Below, one piece after another: positions 1-6,530 of a stretch of DNA of 8,848 nucleotides (the stretch's first letter is position 1; each line of letters begins with the position of its first letter). The notes under the pieces are model-generated. The model saw only the letters and a program-made list of their open reading frames with translations, made no database searches and was not told where the DNA came from. This stretch comes from Candidatus Zixiibacteriota bacterium (GTDB lineage Bacteria > Zixibacteria > MSB-5A5 > GN15 > PGXB01), in assembly GCA_030591405.1 (NCBI GenBank), contig JAUVBC010000077.1:1-8848 (forward strand), given 5' to 3'. The translations under genes were made by a program, and so were the position numbers.

Positions 1-10
1 GAAAAAACAA

Positions 11-94
11 AAATCGGAAAAACGCCTGTCCTTTGGAGGAGGAAAGCCATTTTTGCAAATAATAATATAAATCGGAAAAGCGAACCCATTTTGC
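11..94. repeat. Two diverged copies of an AT-rich short unit
   Basis: The string AAATCGGAAAA followed by A or G and then CG occurs at 11-24 and again at 69-82. Each copy is followed by CCATTTTTGC (47-56) or CCATTTTGC (86-94). The first copy has about 20 extra bases between the two conserved blocks. The shared order of two blocks suggests a duplicated, decaying intergenic unit rather than chance, though A-runs inflate the similarity. No function is assigned. Confidence 0.4.
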
Positions 95-281
95 TGTAAA
101 GCCAAGAAAGGCCAAAGATTATAAGGAATTATTTGTGCTAAAATGGCAGGTCGGTACAAAATTTTGTAGTAAAATTGTCGAAACTGTCGCTTACTGGAAT
201 TGAATTGTCTGGAGCGCCCTTCATTCTTCAGGACCTACGGCACGGCTCCCAAATCTACGAGAACTGCCCCAAAGGAAGATT

Positions 282-305
282 CCGTCAGGAAGGGGTTCCT
301 GACGG
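282..305. repeat. Perfect 10-bp stem-loop (first of a pair)
   Basis: CCGTCAGGAA at 282-291 is exactly complementary to TTCCTGACGG at 296-305, with a GGGG loop. No T-run follows on the right and no A-run precedes on the left, so it does not look like an intrinsic terminator. Together with the second hairpin 20 bases downstream it forms the core of a GC-rich intergenic element. Confidence 0.75.
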
Positions 306-325
306 CGCTGTAAAAGCACGGGAAA

Positions 326-349
326 CTGTCGGGTGCGGCGACCCGACAG
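326..349. repeat. Perfect 9-bp stem-loop (second of a pair)
   Basis: CTGTCGGGT at 326-334 pairs exactly with ACCCGACAG at 341-349 around the six-base loop GCGGCG. There is no adjacent T-run. The arms differ from those of the hairpin at 282-305, so this is not a simple duplication; two independent strong hairpins within 70 bases suggest selection for structure or a repeat-family signature. Confidence 0.75.
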
Positions 350-407
350 CACATAGAGGTGGGTAGAACATACTGATTGACATTCAACCAAAAAAGCGAT
401 TCCTTCC

Positions 408-1607
408 ATGATTATGACTGTCTATAAAAAAGATACAAAACCGTTTCGGATGATCGCCAAGACATTATTCGGCTTAGAGGATATATTGGCGGATGAGCTG
501 ACTGCTCTCGGTGCTCAGAATATCAAACCGATGAATCGCTCGGTTGAATTTTATGGCGATATTAAATTATTATATAAAGCCAACCTATGGTGCCGGACAG
601 CGACCAGAATATTGAAGCCGATCTTCAATTTCAGGGCAGGAAATGAACATGATTTGTATTCAGAAGTCTTTAAAATTAATTGGCGGGACTATTTTAATCC
701 GAATCAAACCTTTTCTATTGATGCCATTATTAATGATTCGGGATTCAATAATTCTTTGTTTGTTGCACAGAAAACCAAAGACGCCATCGCCGATTATTTT
801 AGACAAAAGACGGGAAGAAGGCCGTCGGTTGATGTCAGAAATCCTGACCTGAAAATAAATCTTTATATCTATCGTGATGAATGTTCGCTCGCACTTGACT
901 CATCGGGTGAACCGTTGTTTAAGCGGGGGTATCGAACCCGAACCGGCGAGGCACCATTAAACGAAATTCTTGCCTCCGGGATGGTGCTGCATTCGGGATG
1001 GGATAAAAAGAGTCCATTAGTCGATACGATGTGCGGTTCCGGGACGATTGTTATCGAAGCGGCTCTTCTGGCGCGCAATATTGCACCGGGATTAACCCGC
1101 GAAAAATTCGGGTTTATGAACTGGCCCGGTTTTGATAAGCTTCTTTTTAGAAAAATTCAGGATGAGGCGTACGAGTCAATCAAACCGAAGCTCGATTTTA
1201 AATTAGTAGGATCCGATATGTCGTCAGAACAGATTCAGGTCGCAACCGACAATGCTCGAAGAGCCCGAGTCGGCCGGGATATTGTTTTTAAACAGAGCGA
1301 GTTTAGTGATTTCATTCCACCTGATCCACCCGGGACTTTGATTTTCAATCCACCTTATGGGAAACGGATGTCGGTTGAAGATATCATGAATTTTTATCAG
1401 TCGATCGGGGATACCCTGAAACAAAACTATAGCGGATATGACGCTTATATTTTTACCGGGAATCTGGATGCGGCCAAACATATCGGCCTGAGAGCGTCAC
1501 GACGGATAGAGATGTACAACGGCCCGATTGAGTGTCGGTTATTAAAATTTGAGATGTATCAAGGCAGCGTTAAAACCAAATATCAAAACCCGGAGAATAC
1601 CGAATAA
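408..1607 (+). CDS. THUMP-domain class I SAM-dependent RNA methyltransferase (RlmL/YpsC type)
   Basis: Predicted to methylate a guanine N2 in 23S rRNA in the cytoplasm, by analogy with the RlmL N-terminal half and the YpsC-like proteins of Firmicutes and Bacteroidetes. The protein opens with the family hallmark MIAKTLFGLEDILADEL (about residues 15-31). A THUMP RNA-binding region covers roughly residues 45-165, followed by a Rossmann methyltransferase domain. Motif I is VDTMCGSG at 205-212 and the catalytic motif IV is NPPYGKR at 314-320. The 399-residue length fits stand-alone members; the RlmK half of the E. coli fusion is absent. The start is uncertain: ATG 408 and ATG 414 both lack a good Shine-Dalgarno, and neither changes the domains. 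It ends 5 bp from a convergent gene, with no terminator between. The family is firm; the exact target base is inferred. Confidence 0.9.
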   Translation: MIMTVYKKDTKPFRMIAKTLFGLEDILADELTALGAQNIKPMNRSVEFYGDIKLLYKANLWCRTATRILKPIFNFRAGNEHDLYSEVFKINWRDYFNPNQTFSIDAIINDSGFNNSLFVAQKTKDAIADYFRQKTGRRPSVDVRNPDLKINLYIYRDECSLALDSSGEPLFKRGYRTRTGEAPLNEILASGMVLHSGWDKKSPLVDTMCGSGTIVIEAALLARNIAPGLTREKFGFMNWPGFDKLLFRKIQDEAYESIKPKLDFKLVGSDMSSEQIQVATDNARRARVGRDIVFKQSEFSDFIPPDPPGTLIFNPPYGKRMSVEDIMNFYQSIGDTLKQNYSGYDAYIFTGNLDAAKHIGLRASRRIEMYNGPIECRLLKFEMYQGSVKTKYQNPENTE

Positions 1608-1612
1608 TAATA

Positions 1613-2014
1613 TTAATACACAGTTGTGCAATGGCCGTTTTCGCAGATCAGGCGCGGTGGTCCAATAGCAACACAGTCGGAACATACTCCCCATTTATGA
1701 TTGTAGGCATCTTCTTTTAAATAATGTAAATCGACCTTAGCCTTCAATAAAAGGGTGTCGGTATCAATAACAGAATAAACGAGGTAACTCCAAGGTCCGC
1801 CACACGGTTTAGCACCAAATCCAATCACTCGGCAATTAGCCGGATCGTCGGATGAAGCATCACCGATTATATTTTCTATTTGACTATACAGAGCTTCCAG
1901 TTCTTGGCGATCCTCGTCCTGCGTATTCTCTTTTGAACTCTCGTTTAATCCACATGCCAAAAATAAAAGAATCAATAAAAGTGATAGACTGATTGCTGTT
2001 ATTTTGTAACCCAT
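1613..2014 (-). CDS. Small Cys-rich putative lipoprotein
   Basis: A 133-residue exported protein of unknown function. The N-terminus (KITAISLSLLLILLFLAC) is a signal peptide ending in a lipobox-like FLAC, so Cys21 is the probable lipidated residue. The mature part has an acidic linker (about 25-58) and then a compact domain with six cysteines at 61, 71, 111, 114, 124 and 129. These include a CxxC (111-114) and the segment GAKPCGGPW at 67-75. The even number of cysteines suggests disulfides in the periplasm or at the surface. I have an impression of similar GAKPCGGPW-containing lipoproteins in Bacteroidetes, but cannot name a family. The start is well supported by GGAGGGG (complement of 2018-2024), three bases before the ATG. 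It lies 70 bp downstream of a mini-gene on the same strand and converges on the methyltransferase. Confidence 0.75.
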   Translation of the reverse strand: MGYKITAISLSLLLILLFLACGLNESSKENTQDEDRQELEALYSQIENIIGDASSDDPANCRVIGFGAKPCGGPWSYLVYSVIDTDTLLLKAKVDLHYLKEDAYNHKWGVCSDCVAIGPPRLICENGHCTTVY

Positions 2015-2084
2015 ATTCCCCTCCGTAATTAATAAGTTTCATTATCAAGACGGTTATATTAATTATATGTCCAAAATTATATTT

Positions 2085-2159
2085 CTAAACATGCTCAATA
2101 TCAGTATGGCCCGAGATCTCGCTATTTGTTGTGCAAAGATCGCATTTGTAAACAGCCAT
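2085..2159 (-). CDS. 24-residue CxxC mini-protein downstream of rubrerythrin
   Basis: This very short frame encodes a peptide starting MAVYKCDLCTT and ending DIEHV. It has a Cys-x-x-Cys knuckle at residues 6-9 and two histidines. The start is strongly supported: AAGGAG begins in the rubrerythrin stop codon and lies six bases before the ATG, so the two should be co-translated from one mRNA. The N-terminus resembles small rubredoxin-like or desulforedoxin-like zinc/iron ribbons, which usually carry a second CxxC. Here a TAG ends the frame before one appears, and the downstream in-frame sequence shows none. It is either a genuine half-ribbon peptide that could dimerise around a metal, or the 5' end of a gene broken by a nonsense mutation. 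Conservation has not been tested. Confidence 0.45.
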   Translation of the reverse strand: MAVYKCDLCTTNSEISGHTDIEHV

Positions 2160-2169
2160 TCAGGACTCC

Positions 2170-2697
2170 TTAGATATCAGTTTCCATATCAGCCGGTTCG
2201 TAATATTCTTTCGGATGTTTGCAGCAAGGGCATTTTGGCGGCGGTTCGGTACCTTCATGAATATAACCACAGACACTGCATTTCCATTTAATCGATTTCT
2301 CGCGAGTAAATACCGTCCCGCTTTTCATTCTGTCAAGCAATTTCTGATACCGATCGCGATGATGCTCTTCGACTCTGGCGATCATTTTGAAAAGAGCGGC
2401 TGCTTTCATGTCACCTTCTTCTTCGGCATCTTTGGCAAAATCGGGATACATCGTGACAGTTTCATAATGCTCGCCGTCCATAGCCTCTTTCAGATTGGCC
2501 GCTGTATCGCCAAGACCACCTAAAAGAATAAATTCGTCTTTCGCATGACGACTTTCGTTATCAGCAGTCTCTTCAAATATCTTGGCTATGTAATGGTATC
2601 CCTCTTTTTTTGCGACTTTGGCAAAGTACGTATATTTGTTTCGCGCCTGTGATTCACCTGCGAAGGCAGCTTTCAGATTTTCTTCTGTTTTGCTCAT
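2170..2697 (-). CDS. rbr: Rubrerythrin
   Basis: A cytoplasmic non-haem iron protein that reduces hydrogen peroxide to water using electrons passed through its rubredoxin centre; typical of anaerobes and microaerophiles. Residues 1-125 form the ferritin-like four-helix domain. Diiron ligand candidates are E15, E48 and H51 (ExxH), glutamates 92-94 in AEEEG, and the EEHH at 110-113. The C-terminal rubredoxin-like domain has C140-x2-C143 in the segment CSVCGY and C156-x2-C159, followed by KHPKEYYEP. The 175-residue length is close to the usual size. The second knuckle reads CPCC, with an extra cysteine (158) where most rubrerythrins have another residue. The start ATG has a modest upstream GAAAGGG. 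A CxxC mini-gene follows after 10 bp and looks co-translated. An inverted repeat lies 14 bp upstream of the start. Confidence 0.97.
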   Translation of the reverse strand: MSKTEENLKAAFAGESQARNKYTYFAKVAKKEGYHYIAKIFEETADNESRHAKDEFILLGGLGDTAANLKEAMDGEHYETVTMYPDFAKDAEEEGDMKAAALFKMIARVEEHHRDRYQKLLDRMKSGTVFTREKSIKWKCSVCGYIHEGTEPPPKCPCCKHPKEYYEPADMETDI

Positions 2698-2710
2698 TTT
2701 AATCCCTTTC

Positions 2711-2745
2711 TTATACTAATTATTAATTTGCCTGAAAAAGTATAA
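2711..2745. promoter_or_regulatory. Inverted repeat upstream of rubrerythrin
   Basis: TTATACT at 2711-2717 and its exact complement AGTATAA at 2739-2745 flank 21 bases, 14 bp upstream of the rubrerythrin start. Half-sites 28 bp apart centre to centre could bind a dimeric or tetrameric regulator on one DNA face. The stretch is very AT-rich, so chance is possible. I could not pick a confident -35/-10 pair here. Confidence 0.3.
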
Positions 2746-2829
2746 CTCTTTACTTACTATTCCGTCAATAGGAATTTAACCAGGAATCTATAGCAAATTT
2801 GACCACTGATATTAACGGCCATTCCTGAA

Positions 2830-2859
2830 TATAATAATTTTTAAAAATAAGTCTTATTT
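2830..2859 (+). promoter_or_regulatory. Candidate -10 plus 7-1-7 palindrome before the SRPBCC gene
   Basis: A perfect TATAAT stands at 2830-2835, with only a poor -35 at the usual distance. Ten bases further on, AAATAAG-T-CTTATTT (2845-2859) is a perfect 7-1-7 inverted repeat. It would lie just after the expected transcription start, where a repressor could block initiation. The geometry matches that of Fur/PerR-family boxes, but the letters are not a clear match to either consensus. It lies 50 bp upstream of the SRPBCC start. Confidence 0.35.
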
Positions 2860-2899
2860 CGTATATAAATGAATCTAACAAAAATCCAAATTTCCAAAT

Positions 2900-2904
2900 G
2901 GAGG
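2900..2904 (+). promoter_or_regulatory. Shine-Dalgarno that fixes the SRPBCC start
   Basis: GGAGG here lies five bases before ATG 2910. An in-frame ATG at 2898 is four codons earlier, overlaps the ribosome-binding site itself and has only weak purine context upstream, so 2910 is the better start. Confidence 0.8.
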
Positions 2905-2909
2905 ATAAT

Positions 2910-3383
2910 ATGGCGGAAAAAAAGAGAGATTGGTCACAATTTAGATTAAGGATTTTTATCAATGTACCGGTTTCAAAAGTATTTGATGCCTGGACCAACG
3001 ATAATATTGTCTCAAGATGGTTCACTGTGAAAACTATTATTGAGCCGAAAAGAAACGGCCGGATTTATTACGAATGGCTTGCTGGCGACAAAATGGATGA
3101 TAAAATAATATCTATCTCAAAAAATAAATCATTCACATTTCCATTTGGTAACAAGAGTGAGCGGGTGACGGTCAAATTCAAAAAAGATGGGAAAGGATGT
3201 ATCTGTGAACTCCTGCAGTACAATATGAAAACAACTCCGGTAGAAAAGTGGAACATGCATCGCGGCTGTTTGCAGGGATGGACATTTTTTATGACCAACC
3301 TGAAATCGTATCTGGAGTTTGGAATCGATTTGCGCGGATGGGATAAGAAAAAAAGTTATAAACAGGATTATATAAACAGTTGA
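2910..3383 (+). CDS. SRPBCC / AHSA1-type (START-like fold) protein
   Basis: A 157-residue soluble protein of the SRPBCC superfamily, in the branch related to the Hsp90 activator Aha1 C-terminal domain. Members have a helix-grip hydrophobic pocket for small ligands, but most bacterial ones have no known substrate. Visible hallmarks are the early strand and helix FINVPVSKVFDAWTNDNIVSRWF (about residues 16-38 from ATG 2910, quoted here in parts: VPVSKVFDAW, then SRWF) and the late segment HRGCLQGW, ending in a long C-terminal helix LKSYLEFGIDLR. The length fits a single domain. There is no signal peptide, so it should be cytoplasmic. It is transcribed away from rubrerythrin and stands 101 bp before a same-strand lipoprotein that has its own palindrome, so it is probably monocistronic. 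The fold is well supported; the function is unknown. Confidence 0.85.
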   Translation: MAEKKRDWSQFRLRIFINVPVSKVFDAWTNDNIVSRWFTVKTIIEPKRNGRIYYEWLAGDKMDDKIISISKNKSFTFPFGNKSERVTVKFKKDGKGCICELLQYNMKTTPVEKWNMHRGCLQGWTFFMTNLKSYLEFGIDLRGWDKKKSYKQDYINS

Positions 3384-3429
3384 TCGAGGGAGTTTAACAA
3401 CTTTAAAGTATAATCCAATAAATTTTTAT

Positions 3430-3448
3430 ATAACAATATAATTGTTAT
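3430..3448 (+). promoter_or_regulatory. 19-bp perfect palindrome containing TATAAT
   Basis: ATAACAATATAATTGTTAT is an exact 8-3-8 inverted repeat, with TATAAT at 3437-3442 in its centre. If that hexamer is the -10, transcription would start near 3449 and give a 36-base leader with a good AGGAG site. A protein bound to the palindrome would cover the promoter directly. No good -35 is visible (3413-3419 is ATCCAAT-like). It could also be an AT-rich hairpin ending the SRPBCC mRNA, but there is no GC stem or T-run. Confidence 0.45.
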
Positions 3449-3484
3449 TTAGTTACTTATAGTAAATCTTAGCAGGAGTATTTT

Positions 3485-4168
3485 ATGAGAGGACTATTTA
3501 TAACGATTTGTATTGTACTGTTTTTTACCCTCTTGATAAGTTTGGGTTGCGTTTATGAAGTCGATCAACCGGTCAAATCAAATCCCAATGTTGTAATTAA
3601 TATTCCTCAGGGTAACGGCAACCCGGTTTTATTAGATGGAATGTTTTCAGAAGGTGAATGGGACGATGCCTTGATGGTGCCGATGAACGATTCAATAACG
3701 CTTTATTTTAAAAAATACAGAGGACATTTTTATCTCGGTGTCTATACGCCTATCTATGCAATATCGGTTCCTAACGCCTTTTTTCAGCTAAACGACAGTA
3801 CTATCTTGCAGCTTCATGTCTCGGCTCAACTCGGAGAGAGACTACTAAAACCGGGTTTAGCCGACGAGGATGACGCCAGTTTCATCTGGGGATATTCCGA
3901 TGGATGGTACGCCAACGAATCACGCTGGGATCAAAATCTTAGAAGTCATCTGATTGATTCTATTGGGCAAGACAATAATGAAGCATTTGAGATGTCGATG
4001 TTCCCCAGAGAAGGGACCGAGATTCAAATATTACAATCAAAATTACAATCTGATATCCTGAAATTTCGAATTGAAATTCTTATCCCTCCTGAATATGATG
4101 GGCATAATCATTTCCCCAGCGGCACAACAATCAAAAATACGGATGGTTGGACGAATTTAGTTTTTTGA
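3485..4168 (+). CDS. Putative lipoprotein with CBM9-like N-terminal segment
   Basis: A 227-residue exported protein. The signal peptide (hydrophobic residues 5-20) ends in SLGC, making Cys22 a likely lipidation site, although Ser at -3 is not the commonest lipobox residue. After a short linker, VLLDGMFSEGEWDDALMVPM (49-68) matches the usual opening of CBM9-like/DOMON-type beta-sandwich domains, where an IDG…EGEW…A motif is followed by strands such as LYFKKYRGHFYLGVY. Many such domains sit on surface lipoproteins or glycan-active proteins, but no catalytic domain is present here and binding to sugar is not shown. The start has AGGAG (3474-3478) six bases upstream. It converges on the large SBBP gene with 37 bp between them and no obvious terminator. 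Domain family is moderately supported; its role is unknown. Confidence 0.7.
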   Translation: MRGLFITICIVLFFTLLISLGCVYEVDQPVKSNPNVVINIPQGNGNPVLLDGMFSEGEWDDALMVPMNDSITLYFKKYRGHFYLGVYTPIYAISVPNAFFQLNDSTILQLHVSAQLGERLLKPGLADEDDASFIWGYSDGWYANESRWDQNLRSHLIDSIGQDNNEAFEMSMFPREGTEIQILQSKLQSDILKFRIEILIPPEYDGHNHFPSGTTIKNTDGWTNLVF

Positions 4169-4205
4169 AAAGTCGATTATAATTTAGTTAAGATATAAAT
4201 CAATA

Positions 4206-6530
4206 TTATGAACAATTCGGTTCCGGTCCGGATTTGTATTTGAAGTTGATCAGATAAACCACATCGAGAATATTAATATTAACAACACCGTCGACGTCGG
4301 CCGATTCGAGCGGTTCGGGAGGCGGGCCGCCCTTATATTTATAGTTTATGATATAAACAATATCGAGTATATTAATACCCTCATCGCGGTTAGCGTCGCC
4401 GCAAATAAAAGAGCCAATTTCTACTTTTGTTACAAAAACATCAGCATGAACCATATCGGTCTGATAGGGATTTAGCGTAGTATAATCGGTTGAGAAAGTA
4501 TAACCGGTAATATAGGCATTGGCATCATTATCAAGTGCAATCCCATAGGCAATGTCATCGGCATTACCACCAAGATAACTGCTGAAACTAAGTGCATCGC
4601 CATCAGGCCCCAGCTTGCTTATAAAAACATCAAGGCCGCCCTGGTAAATTTGCAGCGAACCTTCGGTTGGAAAGTTATCATTTGATGTCGAACCGGTTAT
4701 ATAAGCCGAGCCATAATTATCGATATCAATTGCATGCGAAATTTCATCGCCGGTACCACCCAGATAAGTGCTGTAAATTAATCCATTGCCAAACTCATTA
4801 AACCTGGTGACAAAAACGTCTTCGCCGATCTGGTCGGTCTGATAAGGATTTAGAATGGGGAAATCGTTGGATTCTGTACTGCCGGTGACATAAACTGTGT
4901 GGTCATTATCAACGCCCAGTCCATATGCATGATCATCTCCAGTTCCTCCCAAATACGTACTATAACCCAAACTGTTTCCCAGGCTGTTTAGTTTGAGCAG
5001 GAAAGCATCCCATAAACCCTGATCGATTTGATACTGATTCTGAGTCGGGAAATCGGTGGAAAATGTCTCACCGGTTAAATAAACATTATTGTCGGAATCA
5101 AGGCCTATGTCATATCCGGTCTCGTCTTGTCCGCCTCCGATATATGTACTAAACACGAGATCATCACCGGTAGTATTTAGTTTTGTTACAAAAATATCAT
5201 AATATAGCTGATTCGTTTGATACTGATTCAGGGTTGGGAAATCAGACGATATCGTGGTCCCGGTCAGGTAGGCGTAATTGTCGGCGTCAATTGTAATTGC
5301 ATAACCGATATCGTCCCCATCACCACCAAGATATGTACTGTATATTAGTCCATTCCCGGTGCTGTTGAGCTTGGTAATAATAACATCGGCACCAATTTGA
5401 TCGGTTTGATATTCATTCTCAATGGGGTAATTGGTTGAACGGGTATAACCGGTGATATAAGCATTTCCATCGGCATCAACAGAAATATCAAAAGCCTCAT
5501 CATAACTATCTCCACCAAGATATGTGCTGTAGATCGGAGTGCTGCCATCGCTGCTAAGTTTGGTAGCAAAGGCGTCATAGGTGGTTTGATCACTTTGATA
5601 CTGATTAAGTGTTGGGAAATCGGTAGAACTGGTTTTGCCGACGATGTAAGCATCTCCATCAGAGTCAACGGCTATATTGTTCCCGATATCGACACTCCCT
5701 CCGCCAAGGTAGGTACTGTAGCTGAGAGTTGGGTCGATAATAAGCGGCAGGGCATGATCATAATCGGAATTGAGATTAAAACCAATTACATTTTCTGAGA
5801 AAAATTCAAATTCACCGGCAATAAACAATTTATTTTTGTTTTGTTTTTGGTAAATAACAGGTTTGGCCTCGAGTATTTCACCCCAATTAGTCTTGATTAT
5901 CAACCGGCCGGAATTATCAATTGAGATATTTTGGGCACCTTCGTATTTGATTTTTATTTTTGATGGGTCGGCTTCCGGTGCAATGATAAAATCATATTCC
6001 AGCTGTTTTCCGTTGCCATAATATTTCAAATCGATGCCATCATAAATATTTCTGTAAAGAATGGAGCCGAAGTTGGGAACATCGGTTTGCCATTGATCGG
6101 GATTACTTCCCATAAAATAATTACATTTGTAATTTATTGGTTCTAATCCTGAAATATTAGGATTTAAATTGGCATCGATAAAAGAAAGATGAATTATCTT
6201 TGATTCGACTTTGCCGGGAGCAAGATCATATTTATGCTTTTGAGAAATATCACTGTTTTGTTGCGTATGTTTGCGATTTGGTAATGTTCGAGTAATTTGA
6301 TAATATATTTTATCTTGACCAAACCATATCACCATGCCGGACGCTTTCGATTGAAATAACAGGTTGTTATCCCATTGTCCGTTATTTTGCGTAAAGCTCA
6401 AAGCGGTAGAGGATAGTTTTATATTAATACTCTCTTTATCCGAGGCAGAATCTGATACCGAAAAGAGAATAATAAAAAACAATAAAGTAATTGTTGATGC
6501 TGCATATTTAACATTGCCACTTATTTTCAT
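4206..6530 (-). CDS. Secreted SBBP-repeat beta-propeller protein with C-terminal dockerin-like pair
   Basis: A 774-residue exported protein. Residues 1-29 form a signal peptide. Residues about 40-265 form the N-terminal domain that often precedes SBBP repeats, opening FTQNNGQWDNNLLFQSKASG and containing YKCNYFMGSNPDQW. Seven SBBP repeats follow (about 270-709), each 63 residues with STY(L/I)GG near the start, a D-x-D-x-x-AY(I/L)TG core and a DFPT…YQTDQ segment; they should fold as a beta-propeller. The end (710-774) is a dockerin-type-I-like pair: loop one has D712, N714, D716 and D723, while loop two has D745, D747 and D756 but Val749 at the fifth ligand position. The start has GGAGG (complement of 6539-6543) eight bases upstream. 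No cohesin is seen here. Surface attachment or secretion is likely; the ligand is unknown. Confidence 0.9.
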   Translation of the reverse strand: MKISGNVKYAASTITLLFFIILFSVSDSASDKESINIKLSSTALSFTQNNGQWDNNLLFQSKASGMVIWFGQDKIYYQITRTLPNRKHTQQNSDISQKHKYDLAPGKVESKIIHLSFIDANLNPNISGLEPINYKCNYFMGSNPDQWQTDVPNFGSILYRNIYDGIDLKYYGNGKQLEYDFIIAPEADPSKIKIKYEGAQNISIDNSGRLIIKTNWGEILEAKPVIYQKQNKNKLFIAGEFEFFSENVIGFNLNSDYDHALPLIIDPTLSYSTYLGGGSVDIGNNIAVDSDGDAYIVGKTSSTDFPTLNQYQSDQTTYDAFATKLSSDGSTPIYSTYLGGDSYDEAFDISVDADGNAYITGYTRSTNYPIENEYQTDQIGADVIITKLNSTGNGLIYSTYLGGDGDDIGYAITIDADNYAYLTGTTISSDFPTLNQYQTNQLYYDIFVTKLNTTGDDLVFSTYIGGGQDETGYDIGLDSDNNVYLTGETFSTDFPTQNQYQIDQGLWDAFLLKLNSLGNSLGYSTYLGGTGDDHAYGLGVDNDHTVYVTGSTESNDFPILNPYQTDQIGEDVFVTRFNEFGNGLIYSTYLGGTGDEISHAIDIDNYGSAYITGSTSNDNFPTEGSLQIYQGGLDVFISKLGPDGDALSFSSYLGGNADDIAYGIALDNDANAYITGYTFSTDYTTLNPYQTDMVHADVFVTKVEIGSFICGDANRDEGINILDIVYIINYKYKGGPPPEPLESADVDGVVNINILDVVYLINFKYKSGPEPNCS
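4404..5720 (-). repeat. Seven in-frame 189-bp repeats encoding SBBP blades
   Basis: The codons for the STY(L/I)GG/SSYLGG motif recur on the + strand at 4576, 4765, 4954, 5143, 5332, 5521 and 5710. Every step is exactly 189 bp (63 codons), so there has been no net insertion or deletion between blades at this anchor. The units have diverged in sequence, so this is an old array rather than a fresh tandem expansion. Recombination between units could change blade number. Confidence 0.9.

Larger units (their letters stand above)
1..407. other. Gene-free left end with repeats and hairpins
   Basis: I find no convincing protein gene here. The first 175 bases are AT-rich and contain two related short units (about 11-56 and 69-94). 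Positions 180-365 are visibly richer in G and C and carry two perfect stem-loops. Open frames of 62-63 codons cross the stem-loop area on both strands, but they start without a ribosome-binding site, have no recognisable domain, and owe their openness to the inverted repeats. The composition step and hairpins suggest an intergenic dispersed element rather than a gene remnant. It lies upstream of the RNA methyltransferase and may end close to its start codon. Confidence 0.6.

Noticed and set aside
377..405. TTGACA before the methyltransferase gene as a promoter
   Set aside because: At 17 bp spacing the -10 would be TTCCTT, a poor match, and it would overlap the start codon region.
175..409. 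Open frames of 62-63 codons on both strands over the left hairpin region
   Set aside because: They have no ribosome-binding site or recognisable domain, and they overlap one another across perfect inverted repeats; better explained as non-coding repeat DNA.
2215..2523. 102-codon frame antisense to rubrerythrin
   Set aside because: It is the shadow of an unmistakable rubrerythrin gene and has no domain or ribosome-binding support.
2898..2909. Upstream ATG 2898 as start of the SRPBCC gene
   Set aside because: It overlaps the GGAGG that is ideally placed for ATG 2910 and has no comparable ribosome-binding site of its own.
5345..5668. 107-codon frame inside the SBBP repeat array in another frame
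   Set aside because: A periodic shadow of the repeats; low-complexity protein rich in Met, Ile, Leu and Pro.
4576..5717. Regular 189-bp period considered as a CRISPR-like array
   Set aside because: The period is a multiple of three, the whole stretch is one open frame, and each unit encodes an SBBP motif.
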